NCBI GenBank assembly: GCA_026027325.1
Contig: JAMSLZ010000002.1
Coordinates: 868,001 to 932,000, forward strand
Source: Actinomucor elegans
Taxonomy: Eukaryota; Mucoromycota; Mucoromycetes; Mucorales; Mucoraceae
DNA: 64,000 nucleotides
Direction of reading: 5' to 3'
Shown: piece after piece, positions 43,455 through 55,629 of the stretch
Position numbering within the stretch: position 1 is the first letter of the stretch
Layout: each line of letters opens with the position of its first letter
Position numbers and translations under genes: made by a program
The notes under the pieces: generated by a model
The model's database searches: none
Seen by the model: only the letters and a program-made list of their open reading frames with translations
What the model was told of the DNA's origin: nothing

Positions 43455-45849
43455 ATGGATTCCCAACTTATCAAAACAGGTACTTGTAGACAATTGTAAA
43501 GTATACGCGAAACTAAATTAGAAACAGTCAATAAGCTACAAGATGCTTTTGCAACCGTAGGTGTTCATAATCCAGTGGATTTACCCCAAATTGCGGTTAT
43601 CGGTTCTCAATCGAGTGGTAAAAGTTCAGTCTTGGAAAACATTGTTGGAAGAGACTTTTTACCGCGAGGAACTGGTATCGTTACACGTCGACCTCTGGTA
43701 AGTTTTCTTTTTTTTTTTTTCGTAGATGACTTGGCATTTTATTCATTTCATTTGCATATAATTTAGATTCTTCAACTCATTAATCGAGCAGCTACTACTA
43801 CGTCGCCCGCTTCTCCTAAAACTGACGAAGCACCTTCTACTGATGCTCAAGAAAATCAAGATGAATGGGGAGAATTCCTTCATTTGCCTGGACAAAAGTT
43901 TTACAATTTTAACAAAATTCGCGAAGAGATTGTCAAAGATACCGAGCTAAAGACTGGCAAGAACGTCGGTATCTCGCCTCAACCCATTAATTTACGTATC
44001 TTTTCACCCAACGTTTTGACCTTGACCTTGATCGATCTACCTGGTTTAACCAAGGTGCCTGTAGGCGATCAACCTAAAGATATCGAAAAGCAAATTCGTG
44101 ATATGATCCTCAAGTATGTGACCAAGCCTAATGCTATTATCTTGGCGGTCACAGCTGCCAATACTGACTTGGCAAATTCAGATGGCTTAAAATTGGCTAG
44201 AGAAGTCGATCCTGAAGGTTTGCGTACAATTGGTGTCTTGACAAAAGTGGATTTGATGGACCAAGGTACTGATGTCATTGATATTTTGGCTGGAAGAGTG
44301 ATTCCCTTGAGACTTGGCTATGTTCCTGTCGTCAACCGTGGTCAGCGCGATATCGAATCCAAGAAATCCATTGCAAAAGCCTTGAGTGCTGAGCGTGAAT
44401 ATTTGAGAATCATGCTTCCTATAGAAGTAAAGCTCAGTATTGCGGTACTCCTTTCTTGGCACGTAAATTGAACATGGTAAGATGCTTTTTTTTTGTAAGC
44501 GCTTGTATTCATTTTTATTATTATTCGTATGTAGATCCTGATGCATCATATTCGTAATACCCTTCCTGAAATCAAAGCCAAGATTCAAGCTGCTCTGACA
44601 AAATACCAACAAGAATTATTGCAATTAGGCGATCCTTTGAATGATGGTTCCAATTCTAGCCAAGCCAACTTGGTCTTGAATATTATCACTGAGTTCTGTA
44701 CAGAATTCAGAACAATCATCGATGGTAACTCCAACGATTTGACCAGTTTCGAATTATCTGGTGGTGCAAGAATCAGTTTTGTCTTCCATGAACTCTATTC
44801 CAACGGTGTCAAGAGCGTCGATCCCTTGGAACAAATCAAGGATGTAGATATTCGTACCATTCTTTACAATTCGTCTGGTTCTTCTCCTGCTCTCTTTGTA
44901 GCTACTACTGCCTTTGAAGTTATTATCAAACAACAAATCAAACGTCTCGAAGAACCCAGTGTTAAGTGTATCAATATGGTCTATGATGAATTGGTGCGTA
45001 TCTTGAGTCAGTTGTTGAATAAGCAATTCTTTAAGCGTTTCCCTGCTCTCAAAGAACGATTCTATCAAGTTGTTTTATCCTTCTTCAAAAAAGCTTTGAC
45101 TCCTACTAGCAAGCTTGTTACTGATCTTGTCGCGTAAGTTAGGAAAGCATTATACTAATAACTTAGCATTAACTTTCTTTACATAGTATGGAGGCGTGTT
45201 ATATCAACACTGCTCACCCTGACTTTTTGAGTGGTCATCAAGCAATTGCTATCGTAAACGAACAATTGCAAGCTAAGAACCAACCTGCCCAAATCACTGA
45301 TAAACAACACAGCAACTCTACTCAGACTGGCAGTAGACAACAGCAATTGGCTGCTCTTCAAACGAACACTCATGGAACCAATTTCGATTCTGATAGCAAT
45401 GGATCCTTCTTTGGCAGTTTCTTCTCTGGACCCAAGAACAAAAAGAAGTCTTCAGGTGCTCTAATGGAAGCTGTAAGTTTAGTTGATTAAACAGAAAACA
45501 AAGTTAGAATACTGACAGTTTTTATTCTATAGCCTCCAGCTACATTAAAGGCTATGGGCGCTTTATCAGAACGTGAATTTATGGAAACTGAAGTAATCAA
45601 GCTCTTAATTCAATCGTATTATAATATTGTTAAGCGCACCATGATTGATATGGTTCCCAAGGCTATCATGCTGAACTTGGTTAGCCATGCTAAAGAGGAG
45701 CTTCAAAGAGAATTGCTATCTGAATTATACAAGGCTGAGGTATTGGATGACTTGTTGCAAGAGTCTGAATTTACTCAACAAAGAAGAAAGGAATGTAAAA
45801 AATGATTGAAGCATTACAAAAGGCCGATGAGATTGTTGGATCTGTTTAA
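43455..45849 (+). CDS. VPS1: Vps1-type dynamin GTPase, reading frame broken twice at homopolymers
   Basis: Start MDSQLIKT (exon 1 43455-43479), then [14 protein letters not shown] and [18 protein letters not shown] (P-loop at residues 36-44), [19 protein letters not shown] and TKVD: a complete dynamin GTPase domain. The stalk/middle domain follows ([42 protein letters not shown]), then a variable Gln/Ser insert and a GED ([21 protein letters not shown]...[17 protein letters not shown]). There is no PH or PRD domain. The MDSQLI start and the NKLQDAF..VG...DLPQI string favour Vps1 over Dnm1. Two one-base losses break the frame: at about 44401-44405, where the family [17 protein letters not shown] continues only in the shifted frame, and at 45797-45802, where six A replace an expected seven before the final [15 protein letters not shown]. 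Vps1 acts in vacuolar, endosomal and peroxisomal fission. Confidence 0.88.
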
Positions 45850-48213
45850 CAAAAAAAAAGGCCTTAATAATACCATTACTATATAATTAAATATAAAGAG
45901 ACACTTTAATTCTGACTTGTGCATCTCCTTTGAATTATTGGACTTGTTGGAAGATGATTTCAGTTGCTATATAGTTGGATCATCGTTTTTAGAATTTGTA
46001 ACAGATACAATAACACTCTGCTCTAGCTTCTAATGTAACCAAAAGAGCAATTTTCAGATGGCTAAGGTCATAAAATTAAACAAATGTACGCTGGTCATTA
46101 AATACTAAAGGAGTCAGGATAGATCTCAGTCTACTGCAGATGCTGCGCATAAATTATTAGAATCTAATGTGATTGATCGAAATCGATCGAGTTCGCATAT
46201 AATCAATTGATTTCACTATCCAGCTTTTTTATCCCATTACATTTATCTGCTCAAATTGAGTATAATCATAAATATTTATGCCAAATAAGAATTCTAATAG
46301 ATAAAGTAGTGCATTTTAAACATGAAGTGATCTTTAGATCAGATATATCTAAACGTATCTGAACTTGCTACGCTTTAAAGGAGGATATAGATTGTAGATG
46401 TTAAAATTATTAGTATGTGATCAAGTCACAAAAATTTATGATAAGGCGGTAAAGGGTCTTCTAAAATTTAACTTACATCCATGTTGAATTCCCTTATACG
46501 ACATTGATATATAGCCTTAGGTCGCTTTAATCTGTTGCTGACTAAAATCTGAAGTCCATACAATATATATAAGTGGTCTTTTATTTTAGATTTGATTGCA
46601 TCTGTTATGAAAGTCTGACAATGAGTGCACATTAGTACAATGTGGCAATCGATGATAGTTGCCCCAGTTTGTAGCCGAACGACTTTAAATTACTGATTCT
46701 TCAGTCTTGACGCAATATATATTAATTGATGTATAATATTCTTCCTTCCCCATGTTGTTTCTAAAAGATAATCCAGGCTAATTTCTAGTTTGTAGGTGTT
46801 ATATAAGATATGGAATAGATAAATGGCCTATATTACCGCATACTAATTATTATATATTTGATACTGTAATTATAACCTTATCGTACTGCTCTATTCAATT
46901 CAGGATTGTTCAAATAAAAATATCATGACATTTTACAGATGAGTTCAATATCGAAACTACGAATGGGGTGTGTAACATAATCGTTTCTGAGTATATATTG
47001 GCATGTCCGTTTACTATGGCTTATATACCTTAATTTATACAGGGACACTCGTAACAGATATGAGCTAAATTCATACTCTCCCCCCGGGCATTTCTGAATC
47101 TATTGAAGATGCAGTAATTTGTTCTAATGATGGGCCACAGCTAATCAGATACATCATGTAATTTAACAATTGATAGATTTGTTAATTATTAGTGCCAAGT
47201 AATATAAACCAGAATCAACCGATACATGCGATATTGAAAAAGTTTGAATTTTGAAAATTCGGTAAGGATAATCCTTTTAAGCATAGATTTGTTCTTGTAG
47301 GTCATTTTATTTTGTGAAACACCAATACAGCATTTTAAAAGCATTATCCTTGATAGAGTAAGTGTGATATATCTGTAGTATTTCCCTTGGGGTTTAATAC
47401 ATATAAAGTACTGAGACAGTAACTGCATTCCTATGACATACAAGAAATCGGCTTTTACCACCAATAACTTAGCCACTGGGAGGAAATGATGAGCTATATT
47501 TGCATCATAACTTGCACAACTCGACTCCTAACAAATTTGAGTGATAAAATATAGTATGTGCTAATTCATTATCATTTAAAAATGGCATCATATTTAATAT
47601 CAAAAAATTCAGGGTGAGTTCAAATGGTAACTAGCAACAATTCATTTGTATATCAAATAATAAATATCATTTTATGAATAAACACCAATAATACATATAT
47701 TTTTTTAAAAAAAATTTGTGGGGTATGTAGTTCGCTTTCGAACTGCATTAATGTACAAAACTAAGTAAAGTTATACCCCCAGAAGGTAAAAATGGGAATA
47801 ATGTTAGATTTTTGGATAATCTGTTTAAATTGAAGAAAAACTAACAAAACGGATTCATAAAAAAAAGGCGTTTGTTTTTATAGATTTACCAAACTTCTTT
47901 AATTCTCGTTTTGTGATTTTCAAGTTGAGCCCGAAGTAATTATGAGAGGATCGGAGAAGGATCAAAATATGTATTCATCCCAACCAATGAAATAGTTTAC
48001 ATTACAGGCTGGAAATTTTTTTGTGCCTGGCCGATCTTTGTTGATCTAGAAATTTGAAATCATGATCCTATTGCGTATTTACCCTTTCAAAACGTAATAA
48101 CGTCTATGGAAAAAACCAACTTAATTTTGGGACAATATAAGCTTTTTAAAGAAAAATATAAAGAAACGTTTTGCATAGAGAACAAAAGTATTGTATTTTC
48201 AGAGTAATCTAGC

Positions 48214-48249
<36 letters not shown>

Positions 48250-48767
48250 CTTATTGTATATTGATAATAAATTCATCAGTAAGTAGAGTACTTTTACCTC
48301 ATCTGCTATTGGTTCAGAAACGATTTTATCAATTTAAGGATTTCTGTCGAGAATTAAACTTGATCTGCACTCCGTGATCTACATGGAGTAGCTAATAGAT
48401 TATAGTGTACGCGCATAGTAAAACTATGGATATTTTATTAATATTGTAAAACATAATAGTACTCTATGTTTTGTCTATGGACAACACTTTATTAAAAAGG
48501 CTGCATTGTCGTATGATAAAATTCAACTACATACCTAGTAATCCTATCGAAATTCCCCCCTTTTTTTCAAGTTCATCGCCCGCTGTTTAATTTACCAGAA
48601 GATCATAAAAGGACAAACGATACCGTGTGGGTAACTGATCTATGTCCTACCATTGAATTCAAAGCAAGCAGCAAGGTAGTCACAAAAGTCATATAAATCT
48701 AAAGTATGCATTGTTCCTTGTTTTTCTTTTTCTTTTTTTTCCTTGAAAAAAAAAACAAAAATCAAAT
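45850..48767. other. Long gene-poor AT-rich region
   Basis: About 2.9 kb. No supported gene. Holds a 32-base T run (48216-48247) and a pyrimidine-rich leader before the permease gene. Confidence 0.5.
48216..48247. repeat. Poly(T) run, 32 bases
   Basis: Uninterrupted T homopolymer in intergenic DNA. Confidence 0.9.
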
Positions 48768-51069
48768 ATGCCACCAAAGTTGAGTGCAGCAGAAATCGAA
48801 GCTAGGGATGCTGCAAGGCTAAATGAGTTGGGCTACAAGCAGGTAAAAGCCCAAGCCAATGTTTTTATTGTATTCCATCTAACATTAGTGTATGTAGGAA
48901 TTAAAAAGAGAATTGTCTGTAAGTTGAGCAGGTGTTTGAAATAGAACGCAAATATTTACGAGCATGTCATTCTTTGATCTATATTACATAGTCTTTTGGT
49001 AATTACGGGTTGGCCCTCAGTGTCGTGTGTATTTCATCAGGTTTGACGAGTTTGTTCGCTTATGGTTTGAATACAGGCGGCCCAGTGAGTTTGCGCATGG
49101 ATTGGATCATAAATTATACTAACATTTTGTTTAGGTTGTCATGGTATGGGGTTGGGTAATTGTTTCAACATTTACATTATGTGTAGCATTGGCCATGGCA
49201 GGTAACCTGGATTACACAAGTTATACCTCATCAAAAAAAAACTGAAAACGTTAAGTATAGAAATATCTTCGGCCTACCCTACATCCGGTGGTCTTTATTG
49301 GTGGGCAGCACGTCTAAGCTCTAAGCGTTACGCGCCGTTTACTTCTTGGATTACTGGGTGGTATAATTTAATCGGTCAATTCGCTGTTACTGCGGGTATT
49401 AATTATGGTATCGCGCTAATGATTTCAGCCGTGATCTCCATAGGAACTGGCGGAGCGTGGGTGCCTACTACCGGCGCCACCGTAGGGTTACACATTGCGA
49501 TGTGCTTCACTCAGGGTATTGCCAATTCTTTAGGTCCAAAAGTAATGACTGGTATCAACTGTAAGTACAATAATACGATTTTAATAGTAATAGTAGTAGT
49601 CTTTCTTTATTAATTTGTATATCCCTACAGCTTTTAGTACATGGTGGCAAGTACTTGCTCCTGCAGTCATTATGATCACAATTGCTGCCAAGGCGCCATC
49701 CTATCAATCAGCCAGTTTTGTATTCACTCATTTTAACAATAACTCTGGATGGACAAGTCCAGCCTATGTCGCAATGGTTGGTTTATTGCAAGCTCAATTT
49801 ACTCTCACCGGTTATGATTCTAGCGCTCACATGTCAGAAGAAACTAAAAATGCAGAGATCAGTGGTCCTGTGGGTATGACTATGGCTGTGATAGGTAAAG
49901 TGTAAAATGTGCAACGTTACTTTTCTAATCTATCGAACAGTCAGTGCTATTATGGGGTTCTTGTTCATCATTGCTTTCTTGTTCTGCATTCAAGACTTTG
50001 AAGTAACAGTTGGAACAACTACTGGATTTCCCATTATGCAGATCATGTTTGACTGTGTTGGTAACGTAGGTGCCATCTGTTTAATGGTTATGCTGATCAT
50101 TGCTTGCTGGCAATGCGGATTTGCCAGTGTAGCAGCTAATTCTCGTATGATCTATGCGTTCTCTCGCGATGGCGCCATGCCAGGAAGTCAGTATTGGCAC
50201 AAGATCGATGTCAAGAGACAGGTAAATGAATTTCCTTGTGTAATATTGGATATCTTATCACTCTATCTATTAGTCACCTATCAATGCGGTTTGGTTATCC
50301 GTTGTGATTGCCTCTTTATTGAGCTTGCCTGCTTTAGGAAATACTACTGCTTTCTCAGCCATCACATCGGTAGCTACTATCGGCCTCTATATATCTTATG
50401 CAGTACCCATTTTTGCTAAACTGGTAAATAGAAAGCAGTTTACTAGAGGCCCTCTTCATTTAGGTCGTTTCTCTGATGCGATCGGCATGTAAGTAACCTA
50501 GATCTTGTACAACTACCAAGTTGAATAACATGGTGATTAGAATTGCAGTACTATGGATATGTCTTATTACCATCTTATTCGTTCTTCCTCCAGTGTGTAA
50601 GTATATGTTTTTATATTTTTTAATAGATTAGATAAAGATCTAATATACTGTTTCTTATTAGACCCTATTGAAGCCGTAAGCATGAACTGTAAGTGAAAGC
50701 TGTTTTTTTAATGTAAATTGATCTCCAAACTTACACATATTTTCCAAATATAGACGCTTGTTTAGCCGTTGGCTTAGTGTTCTTTGGCGCTGGAGGTAAG
50801 CTAGGTAAAATAGCAAAAATTACACACGATTGAGTTGTCATTCTGTAGGTGGTTACTTGTTTAGTGCCCGCAAATGGTTTACTGGCCCTCTTATCAACTT
50901 GTCTGAAGAAGAACAAGGTCATACTAACCTGGAAAAAGATAAGAAAGAGTTTCAATCCCACGACGATATTGAAGGCAACAGTGAAAAAGTTGAGACTTCA
51001 ACAATTGATACCAAACAAAAGGAAAATGGTCGTGTTGAAGTTTCGCAAGTGGAGAATGCTTCTCAATAA
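48768..51069 (+). CDS. Amino-acid/GABA/choline-type permease (APC superfamily)
   Basis: About ten exons with short introns. It begins MPPKLSAAEIEARDAARLNE, then YKQELKRELS and SFGNYGLALSVVCISSGLTS (TM1, with the unwound helix), GGPVVMVWGWV, and EISSAYPTSGGLYWWAARL, a signature of the Uga4/Hnm1/Bio5 group. It continues SWITGWYNLIGQFAVTAGINYG, GLLQAQFTLTGYDSSAHMSEE (TM6 region), ANSRMIYAFSRDGAMPGS, FSAITSVATIGLYISYAVPI and RGPLHLGRFSDAIG. It ends in a hydrophilic tail rich in Glu/Lys and stops at 51069. Family members import GABA, choline, polyamines or biotin precursors at the plasma or vacuolar membrane; the sequence alone does not settle which. All hallmark segments are in order and in frame across introns. 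Confidence 0.9.
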
Positions 51070-52480
51070 GCAGTTCCGTATTCATTCACATACGTTCCGT
51101 ATGTAATACCATCATAACTATTTATTAGCCTACTACTTTTTTAAACTATTAATCCATTATACTATTTATAATTTAATAAATAAATATAAACCCATATTAT
51201 CTCAAACTTGCATGTAAATCAAGGTACCTCTCGCTTTTCAATTATTGAAAATATATATATGCTTGAAAATCTGTAAAGACGTCGCGCTCAGTTTCTCTAA
51301 TCATGGAAATCAATAGCTTCCGTAGATTAATTATTATTATCGTGCATTCATTTCACTGCTGCCTAATACAAGTTATAATGGAGGCAACAACACATTATGC
51401 ACACGGACTATTGGCAAAAGATAACATTCAAACAAGATTGACTGAGAAATCTAGAAATGACTAAACGTCTTTATATGAAATGTAGATGATTATTTACTGA
51501 TGATTCACAACGAAACATTGAACTTTGGTTAAGTAGGCTTTCTAGTGGATTTAGTGGTTCATTCCAATCATGACTTAGCAATCAAATGCGGCATTGAACC
51601 AGGATTGATCGAGAGATCTAGAGATGTTTCATTTCAATAGCTTGTTAAAAAAGCCAACGTTTCTAGATCTGTCAATAGATCCTCTTTAAACAATGCATTA
51701 CATTATTAAATCGTGTTCATGATGGATTATTATCTCCATAAAGCTTATTCTACTTAATCGAAGTGTAATGGACATACTACATTTGTTAACGATAACATTA
51801 GGTGATGTATATTTCGTATCACAACAATGCCTTCTTACCCTTAGATATTTCATTAGATCCAGATGTTGCAAAAAAATAAAATGAAGCTTATGTTCAGGTG
51901 AACAGTTACATTTACTTGCATTCTAATCAATCTTTTACAAATTAGATATTGTAGGAAAATACAATTTATTATGACGATAGTAAAAATATATAATGATCGA
52001 ATCAACTTGTGGGGATGATAGATATCCATGTTCTTTTGATAAATACTTTCAACATTCAAGTGTATTGAAGAATTTGGACGCATATCGTTTTTATCTAATG
52101 TTTTTCATTCTTTGCTGGTTTTAAATTAAATATTATAGCTATCGGATTTTGTGCCCAGAGCGATATTTAATGATTACAGCTCTTGAGTTTAGAAGTAGTA
52201 TATTTTATGTGATATCGACAATGCTGTGCTAGTAGAATGTAGACCAAAAGCCATGATAAAAGTTCGAATCAAGCCAATAAAAATACAGGTAATATTATTA
52301 GCAGTGGCTGTGGGAAATCTTTTAATCTGAATATCATAATTACTAAGCTTTGTTTCCTAGCCATAAAGCACATATTATACCATTTATGATATGGAAATAT
52401 AAATAAAGACAACCGTCTGAACGATATAAATATATATTAAAATGCTTCCACATCAAATTTTAATAACGAGAGGCTGTTGA
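51070..52480. other. Intergenic between permease and F-box relic
   Basis: AT-rich, no supported gene. Holds two copies of the dispersed motif (51424-51462 and 51590-51627). Confidence 0.5.
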
Positions 52481-52830
52481 TCATGGCACTTCAAAATTCC
52501 ATTCCTGTGCCTTGTCCATCCCAAACTCTATATGGCTAAAACTTTTGAATGAATGATAAAACTGTCAAATTTGTCACTTTTCATTTCTCTTAGTTACTTT
52601 CTAATGACTTCAACTTGTAAAGATGGTGTACCACTTGTTCAACAGCAATTCTATGTCGATATTAAACTATCTACTAAATCGCAACTGCAAATTTTAATAG
52701 AGCATATCAGCAAATCCATCTTTAGACTTGGTGGTGAAATGACAGGATCACCTAATCGAGACTCCATGTAGGGATGAAAGATCAATTGATTATGGATAAG
52801 TGGTTTGGGAAATACGAAAGATAATTCAAT
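52465..52830 (+). pseudogene. 5' relic of an F-box/LRR family gene, promoter included
   Basis: From GAGAGGCTGTTGATCATGG (about 52468) the DNA parallels the region upstream of the intact gene at 53656, including ACTTTTGAATGAA and CAAATTTGTCAC. It then runs into a degraded F-box (LTSTCKDGVPLVQQQFYVDIKL at 52607-52670) and later pieces such as YG...VVWEIRK near 52790-52820. Large internal parts are deleted and stops follow. Confidence 0.65.
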
Positions 52831-53655
52831 TTTACTATTTCATTAAGCACTCAAATTAGATGCCAATCTGCAGTAAAGCTGTTTGAGGGCAATATTTTTT
52901 ATTCTAGATCAAAATTCGAAACGATCGAGGATCATTCATATTGTTACATTTCCTTAACTACTATAAAGTTTATTCACCCTTTGATATCTGATTTATACCA
53001 TGGTGTGTGTTGTAAAACATGCATCTTCTCGTCTCTTTGATACATGTACAACAATTGTGTACGTGAAAATTTTAGGCCAATCATTCCTTAACAAAAATCA
53101 ATGGTATAATATCATGTCATTAAAAGATATCATTGAAGCAGAGGTAATATAGTATGAATTGAATGTAAAATAATAACCTTTAATCCGCACTAATATATTT
53201 ATAAAGACACTTATTACTCTGCTGTAAAGACTTCCTCATAGTTTCAATAAAGAGAATTCCAAGCCTCTTATATAATATATCGATTATCACACGCAAATTA
53301 AACAATCTCTCGGCCAACCTCGGCTCCATGTTGTACCTGAAAAGTAGTGTGTCATGCTAAAAATGAGCAGTTTCGTTTGGTCAGTATTAATTTAAGTCTA
53401 AAGTAGCGATCTGTTAAATAAATTTGTTAATCAGTAACTATCATTAGCTAAACTACTGCATTTTTTTGTTTGCTTATTACTGTACAAATATATATACATA
53501 TGTATATTTAGTATCGAGAGGCTGTTGATCATGGTACTCATTGTTACATTGAAACTCTATTGCTGCGCCTTGTCCAACTCAAACTTTTGAATAAATGAGT
53601 AAGCTGTGGTATTGTTTCAAATTTGTCACGTTTCATTTCCCTTGATTACTCTCTA

Positions 53656-55629
53656 ATGAGTTCTTGGGACACATTACCAACTGAAATCATAACCAAGATT
53701 GCCAATGAAATCGAATCTCGCCAAGATGTCAAACAATTTCAGCTCACTTGTAAAGGTTGGGCACCACTTGCTCAACAACAGCTCTATACCGATATTAAAC
53801 TATCTTCTAAATTTCAACTGCAAGTTTTCACCGAAAGTATAACAGCAAATCCATCTCTAGGTTTGCTGGTGGAACGACTTGATATTTCTACAGCGTTTTT
53901 TCAGTTTTCTCGGGAACGATGTACCCCTCTGGAATACTTGACTATCTTTATTGAGCGTTGTCCAAATGTCAGACAAATACTAAACACCGATGGGTTTTAT
54001 ATAGAAGTTTGGCGATTATTGATCAACGCTTTACATGAAGGGAAATGGAAACAATTACATCTAATCGAGCCTTCAAGCGGGAATGTAAGTGTAGCTGATC
54101 ATGAGCAAGCGATTTGGGAAATACGAGGTAGATTAACAGAGCTACGAATGACCGACGATGTACTTCAAATTGCTGAAGATTCTGGAGAAAATAAGGGACC
54201 ATCGATAGCAAAAAAGATTCTTGCATTCCCAAAATTACAAGATCTCACTCTAATTATAAAGAAGAGACGTATGCACATCTTTGATTTTAACGAGCATATC
54301 GACAATTGTGTTTCACTCAAGAAATTGACAGTACACTGCTTTTTGCTATGTTCAGATCCAGTAAAAGACCTTCAATGTATGGAACGTAGGGTGGTAAGCG
54401 ATATCTCTTCTATTAAACAACAGTACGATGTCAAGCAGCTTCAAGCCACTATATCATATTTCCACGATGATTCATTGATATATATTATGCGCAAATTCCC
54501 TTCACTATCTATATTAATGTTGTGTTGTAACGGATATACAAACAAACCGTTATCATATGAAGTATGTCGCCAGTTCTTGGAATATGTCTCGAAAATCCAA
54601 CTTGTCAACATCTACCAACTAAGAATGAAGAACGTAGTATGCGAGCTGCTGCTCAACACATTCTTCAAGGACATAATTAAATCCGACAAAAGGAAGACCC
54701 GGTTTATTATCAGTTATAACAGGTACAATCGTGAGCCAGGCCAGTCAGTTCTCAGCATTGAAACAGAGCCTAGTTATCGCAATCTCACGAGTCATTTAGA
54801 TGTATTTACTCGCTTCTGGTACCGAAAAATATGCGGTTCTAGCACCATTAGTGTCTTTTTCTGCTCTGCAACACATTATGATGGGTCTTCTCTGCCTCAT
54901 GTGTCATTATTAGAAAACTTGGGCTACGAAATGACTGCCTTAAAGCTCGACTGTCAGACCGACGATAGTGTTTTCACAAATATAGAAGAAGGTTATTTTC
55001 TGGATCATATTCTGGAAAACTGCCCTCGGCTGGAAGACTTGGCTATTTCCTATGCCTCTCTAGCCCATTGCAACTCTACTCTACCTATAGCAAATCGCTT
55101 GGACACTCTATCTCTACATGGATGTAACATATATTCTGACTTCTTTAACAGTCTTTCTCCTCTACTACCATCGCTGGAATCTTTGTATCTTGAAGGCTGC
55201 AGTTTTTTTAATTCTCAGGATAGTCAATGCTTGCTGAAAAAGCCATATCTATTGGTGAATATGCCACATACGTCAATTAGAAGTCTATATGTGTCTATCT
55301 ATGACGGTGAATACCTTAGCCTTTACAAATACAATAGTTTTTGCGTGAGAGTAAATGTACATGGCAAGAAAGAAATGTACTTCGCTATAACCAACCTTGA
55401 ATATTTCCCAGTGTTCTTAACCGGTTCCCAAGCCAAGCCTTATTACCAGTTGGATGATAACTGCTGTTTTGTAATGGATCTTGAATGCTTCAATGTAAAC
55501 GTGCTGTATGTCATGTTTGCCTCAAGTTCTAACATATATGGAATTGATTGGATAAAAAATGAGATTGTACATTGCAGGAAAAGATCAATGCTAACTTCTG
55601 AGTTCCATACAAAGGCTAGGCGTGCTTAG
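53656..55629 (+). CDS. F-box/LRR protein, intact (array copy A)
   Basis: ORF of 657 residues from MSSWDTLPTEIITKIANEI. The start at 53656 was chosen over an in-frame ATG at 53623 because all family members begin M(S/G)SW. The F-box spans about residues 2-48 (LPTEII.KIANEI...QFQLTCKGWAPLAQQQLY). The rest is irregular leucine-rich repeats: ANPSLGLLVERLDIS, CPNVRQIL, HEGKWKQLHLIEP, FPKLQDLTLI, NCVSLKKLTVHC, YIMRKFPSLSIL. The conserved C-terminal block is SLLENLGYEMTALKLDC, FTNIEEGYFLDHIL and NIYSDFFNSLSPLLPSL. F-box/LRR proteins recruit substrates to SCF ubiquitin ligases through Skp1; the target here is unknown. No introns are seen. The gene belongs to a tandem array with the genes at 57138 and 62349 and shares about 480 bp of 3' flank with the next copy. 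Confidence 0.88.
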   Translation: MSSWDTLPTEIITKIANEIESRQDVKQFQLTCKGWAPLAQQQLYTDIKLSSKFQLQVFTESITANPSLGLLVERLDISTAFFQFSRERCTPLEYLTIFIERCPNVRQILNTDGFYIEVWRLLINALHEGKWKQLHLIEPSSGNVSVADHEQAIWEIRGRLTELRMTDDVLQIAEDSGENKGPSIAKKILAFPKLQDLTLIIKKRRMHIFDFNEHIDNCVSLKKLTVHCFLLCSDPVKDLQCMERRVVSDISSIKQQYDVKQLQATISYFHDDSLIYIMRKFPSLSILMLCCNGYTNKPLSYEVCRQFLEYVSKIQLVNIYQLRMKNVVCELLLNTFFKDIIKSDKRKTRFIISYNRYNREPGQSVLSIETEPSYRNLTSHLDVFTRFWYRKICGSSTISVFFCSATHYDGSSLPHVSLLENLGYEMTALKLDCQTDDSVFTNIEEGYFLDHILENCPRLEDLAISYASLAHCNSTLPIANRLDTLSLHGCNIYSDFFNSLSPLLPSLESLYLEGCSFFNSQDSQCLLKKPYLLVNMPHTSIRSLYVSIYDGEYLSLYKYNSFCVRVNVHGKKEMYFAITNLEYFPVFLTGSQAKPYYQLDDNCCFVMDLECFNVNVLYVMFASSSNIYGIDWIKNEIVHCRKRSMLTSEFHTKARRA

